This document shows, piece after piece, positions 1 to 7,208 of a stretch of DNA of 16,705 nt; the stretch's first letter is position 1; every line of letters begins with the position of its first letter. The stretch comes from JBOHHM01 sp050725495 (lineage in GTDB: Bacteria; Pseudomonadota; Gammaproteobacteria; Burkholderiales; Burkholderiaceae_C): positions 1 to 16,705 of the forward strand of contig JBOHHM010000165.1 in the NCBI GenBank assembly GCA_050725495.1. The letters run 5' to 3'. The notes below the pieces were generated by a model. That model was not told where the DNA came from. It saw only the letters and a list, made by a program, of their open reading frames with translations, and made no database searches. Made by a program: the position numbers and the translations under genes.

Positions 1-2
1 TC

Positions 3-1559
3 GCCGCCGAGCTGCGCGCGCAGGGCGTGCAGCTCAGGACCGCGTCCGACACCGAGGTGATCCTGCGCCTGTACGAGCGCGAAGGCATAGGTTTCGTCAG
101 CAAGCTCAACGGCATGTTCGCGATTGCCATTGACGATGCGCGCGAAGATGCGCTGTACCTGGTGCGCGACCGCATTGGCGTCAAGCCCCTGTATGTGGCC
201 GACGACGGCCAGCGCCTGGCCTTCGCCTCCGAAATCAAGGCCATCTGGCCTGCAGTCCAGCAAAGCAGGGCGCAGTCAGCTATCGATTTGGTAGCAATCC
301 ACCACTACCTGACGTTCAACTACATTCCCGCGCCGTGGACGGTCTGGCAGGGCGTGCGCCATGTGATGCCGGGCACCTGGATGAAGTTCACGCGCTCGGC
401 CCAGGTTCAGACCCGGCGCTGGTGGAGCCTGGCCGACCAGCGTGAGCAGGACCACAGCTTCGAGGCCTGGGCCCAAGAGTTCCTGGCCATCCTCGACGAC
501 GCCACCCGCATCCGCCTGCGCGCCGACGTGCCCTGGGGCGCGTTCCTGTCGGGCGGCGTCGATTCGAGCACCATCGTGGGCCTGATGGCGCACCATGTTA
601 AGGAGCCTGTCAAGACCTTTTGCATTGGCTTCGCTGACCCGCGCTACGACGAGTCCGCCTTTGCGCTGCAGGCCGCGCAGCGCTTTGGCTGCGAGCACAC
701 GAGCGAGGTGGCCGAGCTCAACATGCTGGGCCGCTGGCCGCAGGTGCTCCATCACCTCGATCAGCCGCACGGCGATGCCTCGTTCATGCCGACGCTGCGC
801 GTCAGCGAACTGGCGGCCAAGCATGTCAAGGTGGTGCTGACTGGCGACGGCGGCGACGAGCTGTTTGCCGGCTACGACAAGTACGCGGCCTTCTTCGCCC
901 GGCCCGAGGCGCAGACCCTGCCGGGCGCGGCCTGGCAGCGCTGCTATTTCGATTCGATCTCGCTGTTCTCTCCGCAAGCCAAGCTGGCCCTGTACCGCCC
1001 TGAAATCCGCGCCCAGCTTGAAGGCATCGACAGCTTCGCCGAGGCCGCGAAACCCTGGTTCGACGAAGCGCAGCATTTCGGCCGCATCAACCAGGCGCTG
1101 TACCTGGACATGCAACTGCTGCTGTCGGGCAACAACCTCGTCAAGCCCGACCGCATGGGCATGGCGGTGAGCATCGAGGCGCGCACGCCGTTTCTGGACT
1201 GGCGCATGATGGAGTTCGCCTTCCGCTCGCGCGGCGCCACCAAGCTCAACGGGCAGGACAAGAAGCATTGGTACAAAAAAGCGGTTGTGCCCCTGATCGG
1301 CGAGGACCTGGCCTATCGCCAAAAACAGATGTTCACCGTTCCCGTGGGTGAGTGGTTTCGTGCTGAAAGCTATCCATGGCTCAGGCAAACGCTACAAAAA
1401 AGTGAGCTGCTCGCGAAGTATTTTCAAGGGCCTGTGGTCGATTCGTTGCTGGAGCAGCACCGCAGCGGGCAGGCCAATTTCACGCGCGAACTGCGGGCGC
1501 TGGCGGCGCTGGCCTTGTGGGCCCAGCAAGCGCACGGGGGCGACCTCCCCAAGCCATGA
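3..1559 (+). CDS. asnB: AsnB-type glutamine-dependent amidotransferase (5'-truncated by window edge)
   Basis: Asparagine synthase (glutamine-hydrolysing) family: the N-terminal Ntn glutaminase releases ammonia, and the C-terminal PP-loop domain adenylates a carboxylate and amidates it. The frame is open from the first full codon at base 3. The catalytic Cys2 and, from family length, roughly the first 100 residues lie outside the window. Visible glutaminase motifs are SDTEVIL, LNGMFA and RDRIGVKPLY. The synthase domain carries the PP-loop SGGVDSS (codons from base 549), GDGGDELFAGY (from 843) and the late motif LVKPDRMGM followed by EARTPFLD. It overlaps the next gene by ATGA (1556-1559). Family members in O-antigen loci can amidate uronic-acid carboxyls, and others simply make asparagine. 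The setting favours a sugar-modifying role, but the acceptor cannot be read from the sequence. A weak internal GTG at 27 is not the true start. Confidence 0.9.
   Translation, partial: AAELRAQGVQLRTASDTEVILRLYEREGIGFVSKLNGMFAIAIDDAREDALYLVRDRIGVKPLYVADDGQRLAFASEIKAIWPAVQQSRAQSAIDLVAIHHYLTFNYIPAPWTVWQGVRHVMPGTWMKFTRSAQVQTRRWWSLADQREQDHSFEAWAQEFLAILDDATRIRLRADVPWGAFLSGGVDSSTIVGLMAHHVKEPVKTFCIGFADPRYDESAFALQAAQRFGCEHTSEVAELNMLGRWPQVLHHLDQPHGDASFMPTLRVSELAAKHVKVVLTGDGGDELFAGYDKYAAFFARPEAQTLPGAAWQRCYFDSISLFSPQAKLALYRPEIRAQLEGIDSFAEAAKPWFDEAQHFGRINQALYLDMQLLLSGNNLVKPDRMGMAVSIEARTPFLDWRMMEFAFRSRGATKLNGQDKKHWYKKAVVPLIGEDLAYRQKQMFTVPVGEWFRAESYPWLRQTLQKSELLAKYFQGPVVDSLLEQHRSGQANFTRELRALAALALWAQQAHGGDLPKP
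279..295. repeat. 17-base near-palindrome GCTAT-N7-TAGC type
   Basis: GCTATCGATTTGGTAGC, an AT-rich inverted repeat inside the AsnB-like gene. It has the same length and ends as the copies at 12877 and 14182. I recall such short elements being frequent in Comamonadaceae genomes. Confidence 0.45.
1391..1407. repeat. 17-base element related to the GCTAT family (diverged)
   Basis: GCTACAAAAAAGTGAGC, inside the end of the AsnB-like gene. Its reverse complement ends TTTTTTGTAGC, like the other copies. One arm is degenerate, so this member is less certain. Confidence 0.3.
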
Positions 1560-2755
1560 AAAAGGTCTTGTTCGTCACCTACGGCAGCGGCCACGTCAAG
1601 ATGGTGCTGCCCGTGGCGCGGGCGCTGGCAGCGTCTGGCCTGGCCCAGCCCGTGGTGCTGGCGCTGACGACGGCTGCACCCGTGGTGCGTGAATCGGGGC
1701 TGGCGCTGCTGCAGTTCAAGGACTTCCTGACGGCGGCCGATGCCGAGGCGCTGGCGCAGGGCCACAGCTTGATGGCCAGCCTGAACGGCCAGGTCGTCGA
1801 CGAGCTGGAAACCGCGGCTTACCTGGGCCTGTCGTTTTCCGATCTGGTGGCGGCGGTGGGCCGGCAAGAGGCGCTTGCCCGGTACGCGAGCCATGGCCGC
1901 CAGGCCTTCGTGCCCGTGAGAACGCTGCAGCGCATCCTGCGACAGGTGGCGCCTGACGTGGTGGTGGCCACCAACTCGCCGCGCGCCGAGCGGGCCGCCA
2001 TCGTGGCCGCCCGCGAGCTTGGCATCCCCTCCGTCTGCATCGTCGATCTGTTTGCGATCGACGAGGTGAAATGGATTGGCGCACCTGACTATGCGGACCA
2101 GGTCTGCGTGCTCAACGACTCGGTCAAGCGCTTTCTGGTGGCAGCGGGACGCGCGGCCGAGCAGGTGAGCGTGACGGGCAATCCCGGCTTTGATGCCTTG
2201 TTCGACCCTGGGCTTGCCGCCCAAGGGCGGGATTTGCGGCAGCGCATGGGATGGCAGGGGCGCCACGTCGTCCTGTGGCCCGCCCAGACCGAGCCCGCTG
2301 TCCATCCCTTCGATGGCCGAGCGGGCGACCCTTCTTTGCCCGGCACGGTGCTGCAAGCCTTGCTGGAATGGGTGGGCACACGTGATGACTGCGTGCTGTG
2401 CGTGCGCCCCCGCGCCGGTGAACCTGCCATCGATTTGCCTGATGACCGCCGCTTCGTGCTGACCGGGCAGGACTGGAAGCTGCCCCCTTTGCTGTGCGCC
2501 ACGGACCTGGTGGTCACGCTCAGTTCCACGGTGGGACTTGAAGGGCGTCTGGTAGGCGCCAGGCTGATTCAGGTCCTGGGATCGGTGTTTGACGAGGCCA
2601 TGCCCGTGCTGCGCTATGGCCTGGTCGACGAGGCTGTGCCCGCCGCGGCCCTGGCGCCGGCGCTGCAGCGGCAGATAGGGCAGCCCCGGCATGGCGTTAC
2701 GCAGGCCACGCTGGCCACGCACAAGGTGCTGGAGGTCGTTCGTGGCTTCCTATAA
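1556..2755 (+). CDS. Putative GT-B-fold glycosyltransferase
   Basis: A 399-residue soluble protein with a GT-B-like layout, resembling UDP-GlcNAc 2-epimerase/glycosyltransferase superfamily proteins. The N-terminal half opens with a nucleotide-binding-type strand and glycine loop (MKKVLFVTYGSGHVK). The middle has a strand-helix hinge with CVLN, VKRFLV and VTGNPGFDALF. The C-terminal half holds ATDLVVTLSSTVGLEG, the usual donor-site region in such enzymes. I see no signal peptide or membrane segment. The ATG at 1556 overlaps the upstream stop (ATGA), suggesting translational coupling to the AsnB-like gene. Its place beside nonulosonic acid synthesis genes makes transfer of a sugar, possibly the nonulosonate itself, a reasonable guess. 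Donor and acceptor are unknown. It is not the hydrolysing epimerase of the pathway, because a clear NeuC is present at 9021. Confidence 0.7.
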   Translation: MKKVLFVTYGSGHVKMVLPVARALAASGLAQPVVLALTTAAPVVRESGLALLQFKDFLTAADAEALAQGHSLMASLNGQVVDELETAAYLGLSFSDLVAAVGRQEALARYASHGRQAFVPVRTLQRILRQVAPDVVVATNSPRAERAAIVAARELGIPSVCIVDLFAIDEVKWIGAPDYADQVCVLNDSVKRFLVAAGRAAEQVSVTGNPGFDALFDPGLAAQGRDLRQRMGWQGRHVVLWPAQTEPAVHPFDGRAGDPSLPGTVLQALLEWVGTRDDCVLCVRPRAGEPAIDLPDDRRFVLTGQDWKLPPLLCATDLVVTLSSTVGLEGRLVGARLIQVLGSVFDEAMPVLRYGLVDEAVPAAALAPALQRQIGQPRHGVTQATLATHKVLEVVRGFL

Positions 2756-2756
2756 T
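2751..2756 (+). promoter_or_regulatory. Candidate -10 element (TATAAT) before the amidination module
   Basis: A perfect TATAAT lies across the stop codon of the upstream gene, followed by the only gap of about 60 bases in the left part of the locus (2756-2815). No good -35 hexamer sits 16-18 bases upstream; that stretch reads GCTGGA or similar. There is no extended -10 TG. An internal promoter here would give a leader of about 50 bases to the WbpG-like gene. In GC-rich DNA a perfect hexamer is suggestive, but it can arise by chance. Confidence 0.3.
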
Positions 2757-2815
2757 CAATTCGTCTTCTGTTGCGACTGATCAACTGCGGCTTTTCAGCC
2801 ACTTATCTGCATCCC

Positions 2816-4132
2816 ATGTCACTCATCAAGAACCCTTCCCCAGTCGACTTGTCTGCCTTCGAAGCCTCTGATGACGACGCTCGCGTAATGTATGGCCTGC
2901 CGCGTTATGTGCACTTCTGCAAGCACTGCGTGATCTCCAACCAGCGCCCCAATTCGGCGGTCGAATACCAGCACACCAAGGCCAGCAAGAAGGCCACCAT
3001 TGCGTTCGATGACGAGGGCGTTTGCGATGCTTGCCGTTTTGCCGAGCAGAAGCACGGCACGATCGACTGGAAGACGCGCGAAGATCAACTTGCCGCGCTG
3101 TGCGACCGGTTCCGCAGCACGTCGGGCTATGACTGCCTGGTGCCCGGCTCGGGCGGCAAGGACAGCTTCTATGCCTCGCACGTCCTGAAAACGCGCTTTG
3201 GCATGCATCCGCTGACGGTGACCTGGGCGCCCCATGTCTATACCGAGTGGGGCTGGAAGAACTTCCAGTCCTGGTTGCACGCGGGTTTTGACAATTACCT
3301 CATGACGCCGAACGGCCGGGTGCACCGCCTGCTCACGCGCCTGGCCGTGGAAAACCTGTTTCACCCGTTCCAGGCTTTCATCTTCGGCCAGAAGTCGCTG
3401 GCGCCCAAGATGGCCTTGCTCCATGACATCCCGTTTGTGATCTACGGCGAAAACGAAGCCGAGTACGGCAACCCGATCGGCGACACCAGCAGCGCCAAGC
3501 GCGACTGGTCGTACTTCACCGCAGCAAACAAGTCGGAGATTTACCTGGGTGGCACTTCGGTGCAAAGCCTCTACAACGACTACGGCCTGGAGGAACAGGA
3601 TTTGCTGCCTTACCTGCCGGCCGATCCGGTGCAGATCGAGCGCAAACAGGTCGAGGTGCACTATCTCGGCTACTATCTCAAGTGGCATCCGCAGAGCTGC
3701 TATTACTACGCGGTGGAGCACGGTGGCTTCGAGGCGTCGCCCGAGCGCACCCCGGGCACCTACAGCAAATACAACAGCATCGACGATCGGATCGATGACT
3801 ACCACTATTACACGACCTACATCAAATTCGGCATTGGTCGCGCCACCTACGATGCCGCACAGGAGATCCGCTCCAGGGACATCACGCGTGACGAAGGTGT
3901 GGCGCTGGTGCGCCGCTATGACGGCGAGTTTCCCGAGCGGTTTATCGATGAAATCCTGCGCTACCTGAGCATTCCGGCCAAGGAGTTTCCGCAGGCCTCG
4001 AAAATGTTCGAATCGCCGCTGATGGATCGCGACTATTTCACGCGGCTGGCCGATACCTTCCGCTCGCCGCACCTGTGGAAGCGCGACCAGGGGCAGTGGA
4101 AGCTGCGCCACACAGTTTTCGATCCGGCATAG
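2816..4132 (+). CDS. wbpG: N-acetyl sugar amidotransferase (WbpG/PseA family)
   Basis: WbpG/PseA/PtmG-type enzyme that turns a sugar N-acetyl into an acetamidino group using ATP and ammonia channelled from HisF/HisH partners. The 438-residue protein starts with two CxxC pairs (C35/C38 and C70/C73), likely a zinc site. The PP-loop follows at about residues 110-117 (PGSGGKDS), typical of AMP-forming amidotransferases. The Tyr-rich segment DDYHYYTTYIKFGIGR sits near residue 335. The start is uncertain: ATG 2816 is preferred, but no clear ribosome-binding site is visible, and the frame stays open upstream with a TTG at 2771. HisF- and HisH-like genes follow directly, as expected for this complex. 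The region coding for the Tyr-rich segment is less GC-rich than the surroundings (29 G/C of 60 in 3781-3840). In Legionella and Campylobacter, homologues amidinate legionaminic or pseudaminic acid, so a nonulosonate is the likely substrate here. Confidence 0.88.
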   Translation: MSLIKNPSPVDLSAFEASDDDARVMYGLPRYVHFCKHCVISNQRPNSAVEYQHTKASKKATIAFDDEGVCDACRFAEQKHGTIDWKTREDQLAALCDRFRSTSGYDCLVPGSGGKDSFYASHVLKTRFGMHPLTVTWAPHVYTEWGWKNFQSWLHAGFDNYLMTPNGRVHRLLTRLAVENLFHPFQAFIFGQKSLAPKMALLHDIPFVIYGENEAEYGNPIGDTSSAKRDWSYFTAANKSEIYLGGTSVQSLYNDYGLEEQDLLPYLPADPVQIERKQVEVHYLGYYLKWHPQSCYYYAVEHGGFEASPERTPGTYSKYNSIDDRIDDYHYYTTYIKFGIGRATYDAAQEIRSRDITRDEGVALVRRYDGEFPERFIDEILRYLSIPAKEFPQASKMFESPLMDRDYFTRLADTFRSPHLWKRDQGQWKLRHTVFDPA

Positions 4133-4145
4133 GCGTGGCCCGGGC

Positions 4146-4901
4146 ATGGCTGGTTTGCGCATCATTCCACGGCTGGACATCAAGGGCCCAAATCTGATCA
4201 AGGGCATCCGGCTGGAAGGCCTGCGCGTGGTGGGTGACCCTCACGAGTTCGCGCTGCGCTACTACGAGCAAGGCGCTGACGAACTGGTGTTCATGGACAT
4301 CGTGGCCAGCCTCTACCAGCGCAACAGCCTGACCAACATCATCCGCGGCGCGGCCAACCGCATCTACATTCCGATCACGGTGGGCGGTGGCATCCGTTCG
4401 CTCGACGACGTGAACGCCATGCTGCGCTCCGGGGCCGACAAGGTGGCCATCAATACGGCTGCCATCGCGCGACCGGCGTTGATCACCGAAGTGTCCAAGC
4501 GCTACGGTTCCCAATGCATGGTGCTGTCGGTCGAGGCCAAGCGCTACGGCGCCGGCCAATGGGAGGCCTACACCGACAACGGTCGTGAGCACACCGGGCT
4601 CGATGTGGTCGAATGGGTCGAGCGTGCCGTGGCCATGGGCGCCGGCGAGGTGCTGTTGACGTCGGTTGACCAGGAAGGCACACGCAAGGGACTAGACATT
4701 GAGTTGATCGAGGCCATCACGTCCCGCGTCAGCGTGCCCGTGATTGCCAGTGGCGGTTTTGCCGCAGCCGAGGATCTGAAGCGGGCGAACGACGCGGGCT
4801 GTTCCGCGGTGGCGATTGCCGATGCCCTGCACTGGCAGCGCACCACGGTGCCCGAGCTCAAGCAGCGGGCCACGGAGCTGGGGCTGGAGGTGCGCCTTTG
4901 A
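4146..4901 (+). CDS. hisF: HisF-like ammonia-channel subunit of the amidotransferase complex
   Basis: A 251-residue TIM barrel of the HisF family. It should work with the adjacent HisH-like glutaminase to deliver ammonia to the WbpG-like enzyme, not in histidine synthesis. Aligned by eye to Thermotoga HisF, R5, D11, K19, E46 and K99 fall at the same numbers, and E168 matches E167. R5, E46, K99 and E167 form the known ammonia gate. Cyclase-site residues differ: Asp130 is Glu (SVEAKR), Cys9 is Arg and Asp14 is Gly. The second catalytic Asp is kept (LTSVD, D175). Phosphate-loop glycines remain (TVGGGIRS, IASGGF). The gene starts 13 bases after the WbpG-like stop and overlaps the next gene by TTGA. 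A true histidine-pathway hisF would normally sit with hisA or hisI, neither of which is here. Confidence 0.88.
   Translation: MAGLRIIPRLDIKGPNLIKGIRLEGLRVVGDPHEFALRYYEQGADELVFMDIVASLYQRNSLTNIIRGAANRIYIPITVGGGIRSLDDVNAMLRSGADKVAINTAAIARPALITEVSKRYGSQCMVLSVEAKRYGAGQWEAYTDNGREHTGLDVVEWVERAVAMGAGEVLLTSVDQEGTRKGLDIELIEAITSRVSVPVIASGGFAAAEDLKRANDAGCSAVAIADALHWQRTTVPELKQRATELGLEVRL
4886..4890 (+). promoter_or_regulatory. Ribosome binding site deciding the TTG start of the HisH-like gene
   Basis: GGAGG lies seven bases before the TTG at 4898. This supports the non-ATG start, which overlaps the HisF-like stop codon. No in-frame ATG lies close by, and the HisH-family N-terminus (VIDYGIGN) begins right after this start. 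Confidence 0.65.
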
Positions 4902-5548
4902 AAACGCAGCCCGTCACCGTCATCGACTACGGCATTGGTAACCTGCTGAACGTCGTGCGCGCCTTGCAGCACTGCGGCGCCGAAGTGCAGGTGGTGGACC
5001 GTGCCGATCAAGTGGTGGTGCTGCCCGACCGGCTGGTGTTGCCCGGGGTCGGCGCCTTCACCGACGGCATGGTCGAACTCAGGGCCCGCGGCTTCGACGA
5101 CTTGGTGAAACGCTATGCGCAAACCGAGCGGCCTTTTCTGGGCATCTGCGTCGGTGCGCAAATGCTGTTCGATGCGGGCGAGGAGTTTGGTGTTCACTCC
5201 GGCTTGGGGCTGATCCCCGGCCGGGTGCAGCCGGTGCCTGCCGCCGATGCGGCCGGAAAGCCGCATAGCATTCCACACATCGGCTGGAGCAGGCTGGAAC
5301 GGCCGCCCGCACGGGCCAGTTGGGACTGCACTATTCTCTCCCGCATGGCGCCGGGAGAGCCAGTTTATTTTGTGCACTCCTTCGCGCCGGTGCCGGCGCA
5401 TGAGGAACACCGGCTAGCCGACACGTATTACAACGGCGTGCGGATCTGTGCCGCCGTAGCGTACAACCAGATTTATGGCTGCCAGTTCCATCCGGAACGC
5501 AGTGCCGCCCAGGGCCTGGGCATTCTCAAGGCCTTTCTGGAGCTCTGA
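4898..5548 (+). CDS. hisH: HisH-like glutamine amidotransferase subunit
   Basis: A class I glutaminase of 216 residues, the usual HisH length, that hydrolyses glutamine and passes ammonia to the HisF-like partner. The triad is intact: nucleophile Cys84 in LGICVGAQ, with His198 and Glu200 in QFHPERS. Other family motifs are VIDYGIGNLLNV, VLPGVGAF, PHIGW and YFVHSF. The start is TTG with a good GGAGG seven bases upstream, and the gene overlaps both neighbours (TTGA before, TGATG after). Order is wbpG-hisF-hisH; as I recall, Pseudomonas O-antigen loci carry wbpG with hisH before hisF. The context points to surface-sugar amidination and not histidine synthesis. Confidence 0.9.
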   Translation: MKTQPVTVIDYGIGNLLNVVRALQHCGAEVQVVDRADQVVVLPDRLVLPGVGAFTDGMVELRARGFDDLVKRYAQTERPFLGICVGAQMLFDAGEEFGVHSGLGLIPGRVQPVPAADAAGKPHSIPHIGWSRLERPPARASWDCTILSRMAPGEPVYFVHSFAPVPAHEEHRLADTYYNGVRICAAVAYNQIYGCQFHPERSAAQGLGILKAFLEL

Positions 5549-6519
5549 TGTCGATGCGCATGCTGGTGACGGGCCGTGGATCGATCGCCGGGCGCCATGT
5601 TCGCCACCTGCGTGAGCTCGTGCCCGATGTTCAGCTTGCGCTGCTGTCGGGCACCGGCGAGGTCGATGCGGCGCTCCACCCCTGTGAAGTTCTCGCCGAT
5701 CTGGATGCGGGGTTGCGCTGGAAGCCCGATGCCGTGGTGATCGCCAGCGCATCCAGCCGGCATGCCCAGGAGCTCGAGACTTGCCTGCAGTGGGGCCTGC
5801 CCTGCCTCGCGGAGAAGCCACTGGTCATAGCCCGTTCCGAACTGGCACGCATCCGTGCTGCCCGGGACGCAGCCAGCTCTACACCCGTGGCCGTAGGGTG
5901 CAACCTGCGCCATCTGCCGGCGTTGCGAAAGTTGCGGGATGAACTGCAGGGCGGGTCTCTGGGTAAAGTCGTCCGCGCCCAACTCGAGGTCGGCCAAAAC
6001 CTGACCCAATGGCGGCCGGCCCGCGACCTGCAAAGCTCCTACAGCGCCCATGCGGAACAAGGCGGCGGAGTGGTGTTCGACCTGGTGCACGAGATCGATC
6101 TGGCCCATTGGCTGCTGGGCCCGCTGCAGGTGCGCGCTGCGATCGGCGGCCACTTCAGTTCGCTGCAGATAGCGGCCGACGACGTTCATGTAGCCTTGCT
6201 GCAGGACGCAGGCGGCGCACCGGTGGTGGTGGGCCTCGACTACGTGTCCCAAAGACCCGTGCGCCGCTACGCCATCGTCGCTGAAGGCGGCACGCTGGTG
6301 TGCGATCTGATGGCCAGGCGGTTGAGCCTCGGCCAACGCGAAGCCGTACGGATGATTACGGACGATCCCGGGGATTTCGACGTGGAGTACACGTACCGGC
6401 TGCAGATGATGGACTGGCTGGCCGCTTTGCGCGATCCGCAGCATGCAGTCGCATCCCCTCTGGCCGACGCATTCGAGACCACCGAACTCATGCTCGCCAT
6501 GAAGGAGGCGGCGCCATGA
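5548..6519 (+). CDS. Gfo/Idh/MocA-family NAD(P)-dependent oxidoreductase
   Basis: A 323-residue two-domain oxidoreductase. The N-terminal Rossmann fold has a degenerate dinucleotide loop (GRGSIAGRHVRHL, from residue 9). The family signature EKP follows at residues 89-91 (LAEKPLV). The putative catalytic His region is HEIDLAHWLLG (H181, D184, H187), inside the C-terminal alpha/beta domain. It overlaps the HisH-like stop (TGATG) and the CMP-synthetase start (ATGA). Order here is Gfo/Idh, CMP-synthetase, SDR. This matches my memory of the Campylobacter ptmF-ptmB-ptmA order, so it may be the PtmF equivalent needed for legionaminic acid supply. The substrate is not known. ATG 5554 is an alternative start two codons in. 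Confidence 0.8.
   Translation: MSMRMLVTGRGSIAGRHVRHLRELVPDVQLALLSGTGEVDAALHPCEVLADLDAGLRWKPDAVVIASASSRHAQELETCLQWGLPCLAEKPLVIARSELARIRAARDAASSTPVAVGCNLRHLPALRKLRDELQGGSLGKVVRAQLEVGQNLTQWRPARDLQSSYSAHAEQGGGVVFDLVHEIDLAHWLLGPLQVRAAIGGHFSSLQIAADDVHVALLQDAGGAPVVVGLDYVSQRPVRRYAIVAEGGTLVCDLMARRLSLGQREAVRMITDDPGDFDVEYTYRLQMMDWLAALRDPQHAVASPLADAFETTELMLAMKEAAP
6502..6508 (+). promoter_or_regulatory. Strong ribosome binding site for the CMP-nonulosonate synthetase
   Basis: AAGGAGG, seven bases before ATG 6516, inside the end of the oxidoreductase gene. It fixes the start of the next gene and is one of the best Shine-Dalgarno matches in the locus. Confidence 0.7.
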
Positions 6520-7208
6520 GGATCATCAGCATCTGCGCGCGCGGCGGATCGGCCGGCGTTCCGGGGAAAAATATCCGCCTGCTGTGTGGTAAGCCACTGA
6601 TTGGCTGGACGATCGAGCAGGCCTTTGCGAGCAGCGTAGCCGACCGCGTGCTTGTCTCCACAGACAGCGAAGAGATCGCGCAGGTCGCGCGGCGGTTCGG
6701 CGCCGAGGTACCCTTCGTGCGGCCTGCCGAGCTCGCTACGGCCACTGCAGGCAAACTGCCGGTGATTCAGCATCTGGTGCAGTGGGTCGAGGCGCACGCG
6801 GGCCCGGTGAGCCGCGTGATGGACCTTGATCCGACCTCGCCCTTGCGCGATATTTCGGACATTCAGGCTTGCGACGCCATGCTCGATGGCGCCACCGATG
6901 TGGTGATCACGGGTTATGAGTCGGACAAGAATCCTTACTTCAACATGGTCGAGCTCAAGGCGAATGGGTTTTACGAGCGGGTCTGTGCGCCCCCCAGCGA
7001 AGTGCTGGGCCGCCAACTCGCGCCCAAGGTGTACGCGATGAACGCTTCCATTTATGCTTGGCATCGCCATACGTTGTCGTCCTCGCTATGGGCCGCACCA
7101 CGCATCAGGCTGCATGTGATGCCGCGCGAGCGATCGATCGATATCGACCACGCGGTCGACTTCGACCTGGTCGAGCTACTGATGAAGAAGAAAGGGCAGT
7201 CGTCATGA
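6516..7208 (+). CDS. legF: CMP-nonulosonic (legionaminic) acid cytidylyltransferase, LegF/PtmB/NeuA family
   Basis: Activates the finished nonulosonic acid with CTP, giving the CMP-sugar donor and pyrophosphate. At 230 residues it matches the catalytic domain of NeuA-type enzymes. The nucleotide loop is ARGGSAGVPGKN (residues 8-19). The usual Lys of GSKG is Ala13 here, while the second Lys (K18) is kept. Further motifs are VLVSTDSEEIA, the Mg-binding region MDLDPTSPLRD, and SIDIDHAVDFDLVE near the C-terminus. It has ATGA overlaps on both sides, so it is translationally coupled to the Gfo/Idh and SDR genes. With NeuB, NeuC and diamino-sugar genes in the same run, CMP-legionaminate (or an epimer) is more likely than CMP-sialate. 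Confidence 0.87.
   Translation: MRIISICARGGSAGVPGKNIRLLCGKPLIGWTIEQAFASSVADRVLVSTDSEEIAQVARRFGAEVPFVRPAELATATAGKLPVIQHLVQWVEAHAGPVSRVMDLDPTSPLRDISDIQACDAMLDGATDVVITGYESDKNPYFNMVELKANGFYERVCAPPSEVLGRQLAPKVYAMNASIYAWHRHTLSSSLWAAPRIRLHVMPRERSIDIDHAVDFDLVELLMKKKGQSS

Noticed and set aside
276..1388. Long minus-strand open frame opposite the AsnB-like gene
   Set aside because: Its composition (Arg-, His-, Gln- and Ala-rich, no motif) is that of a shadow of a GC-rich gene; the plus strand encodes clear AsnB motifs over the same bases.
2771..2815. Upstream TTG start for the WbpG-like protein
   Set aside because: No ribosome-binding site and no family-like sequence in the 15 extra residues; ATG 2816 is kept, though with limited confidence.
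2819..4207. Minus-strand open frame of 462 codons opposite the WbpG-like gene
   Set aside because: No recognisable domain, and it covers a gene with zinc Cys pairs and a PP-loop on the plus strand.
4146..5548. HisF and HisH as part of histidine biosynthesis
   Set aside because: No other his gene is present, a WbpG-type enzyme is adjacent, and HisF lacks Asp130; they fit a sugar amidination complex better.
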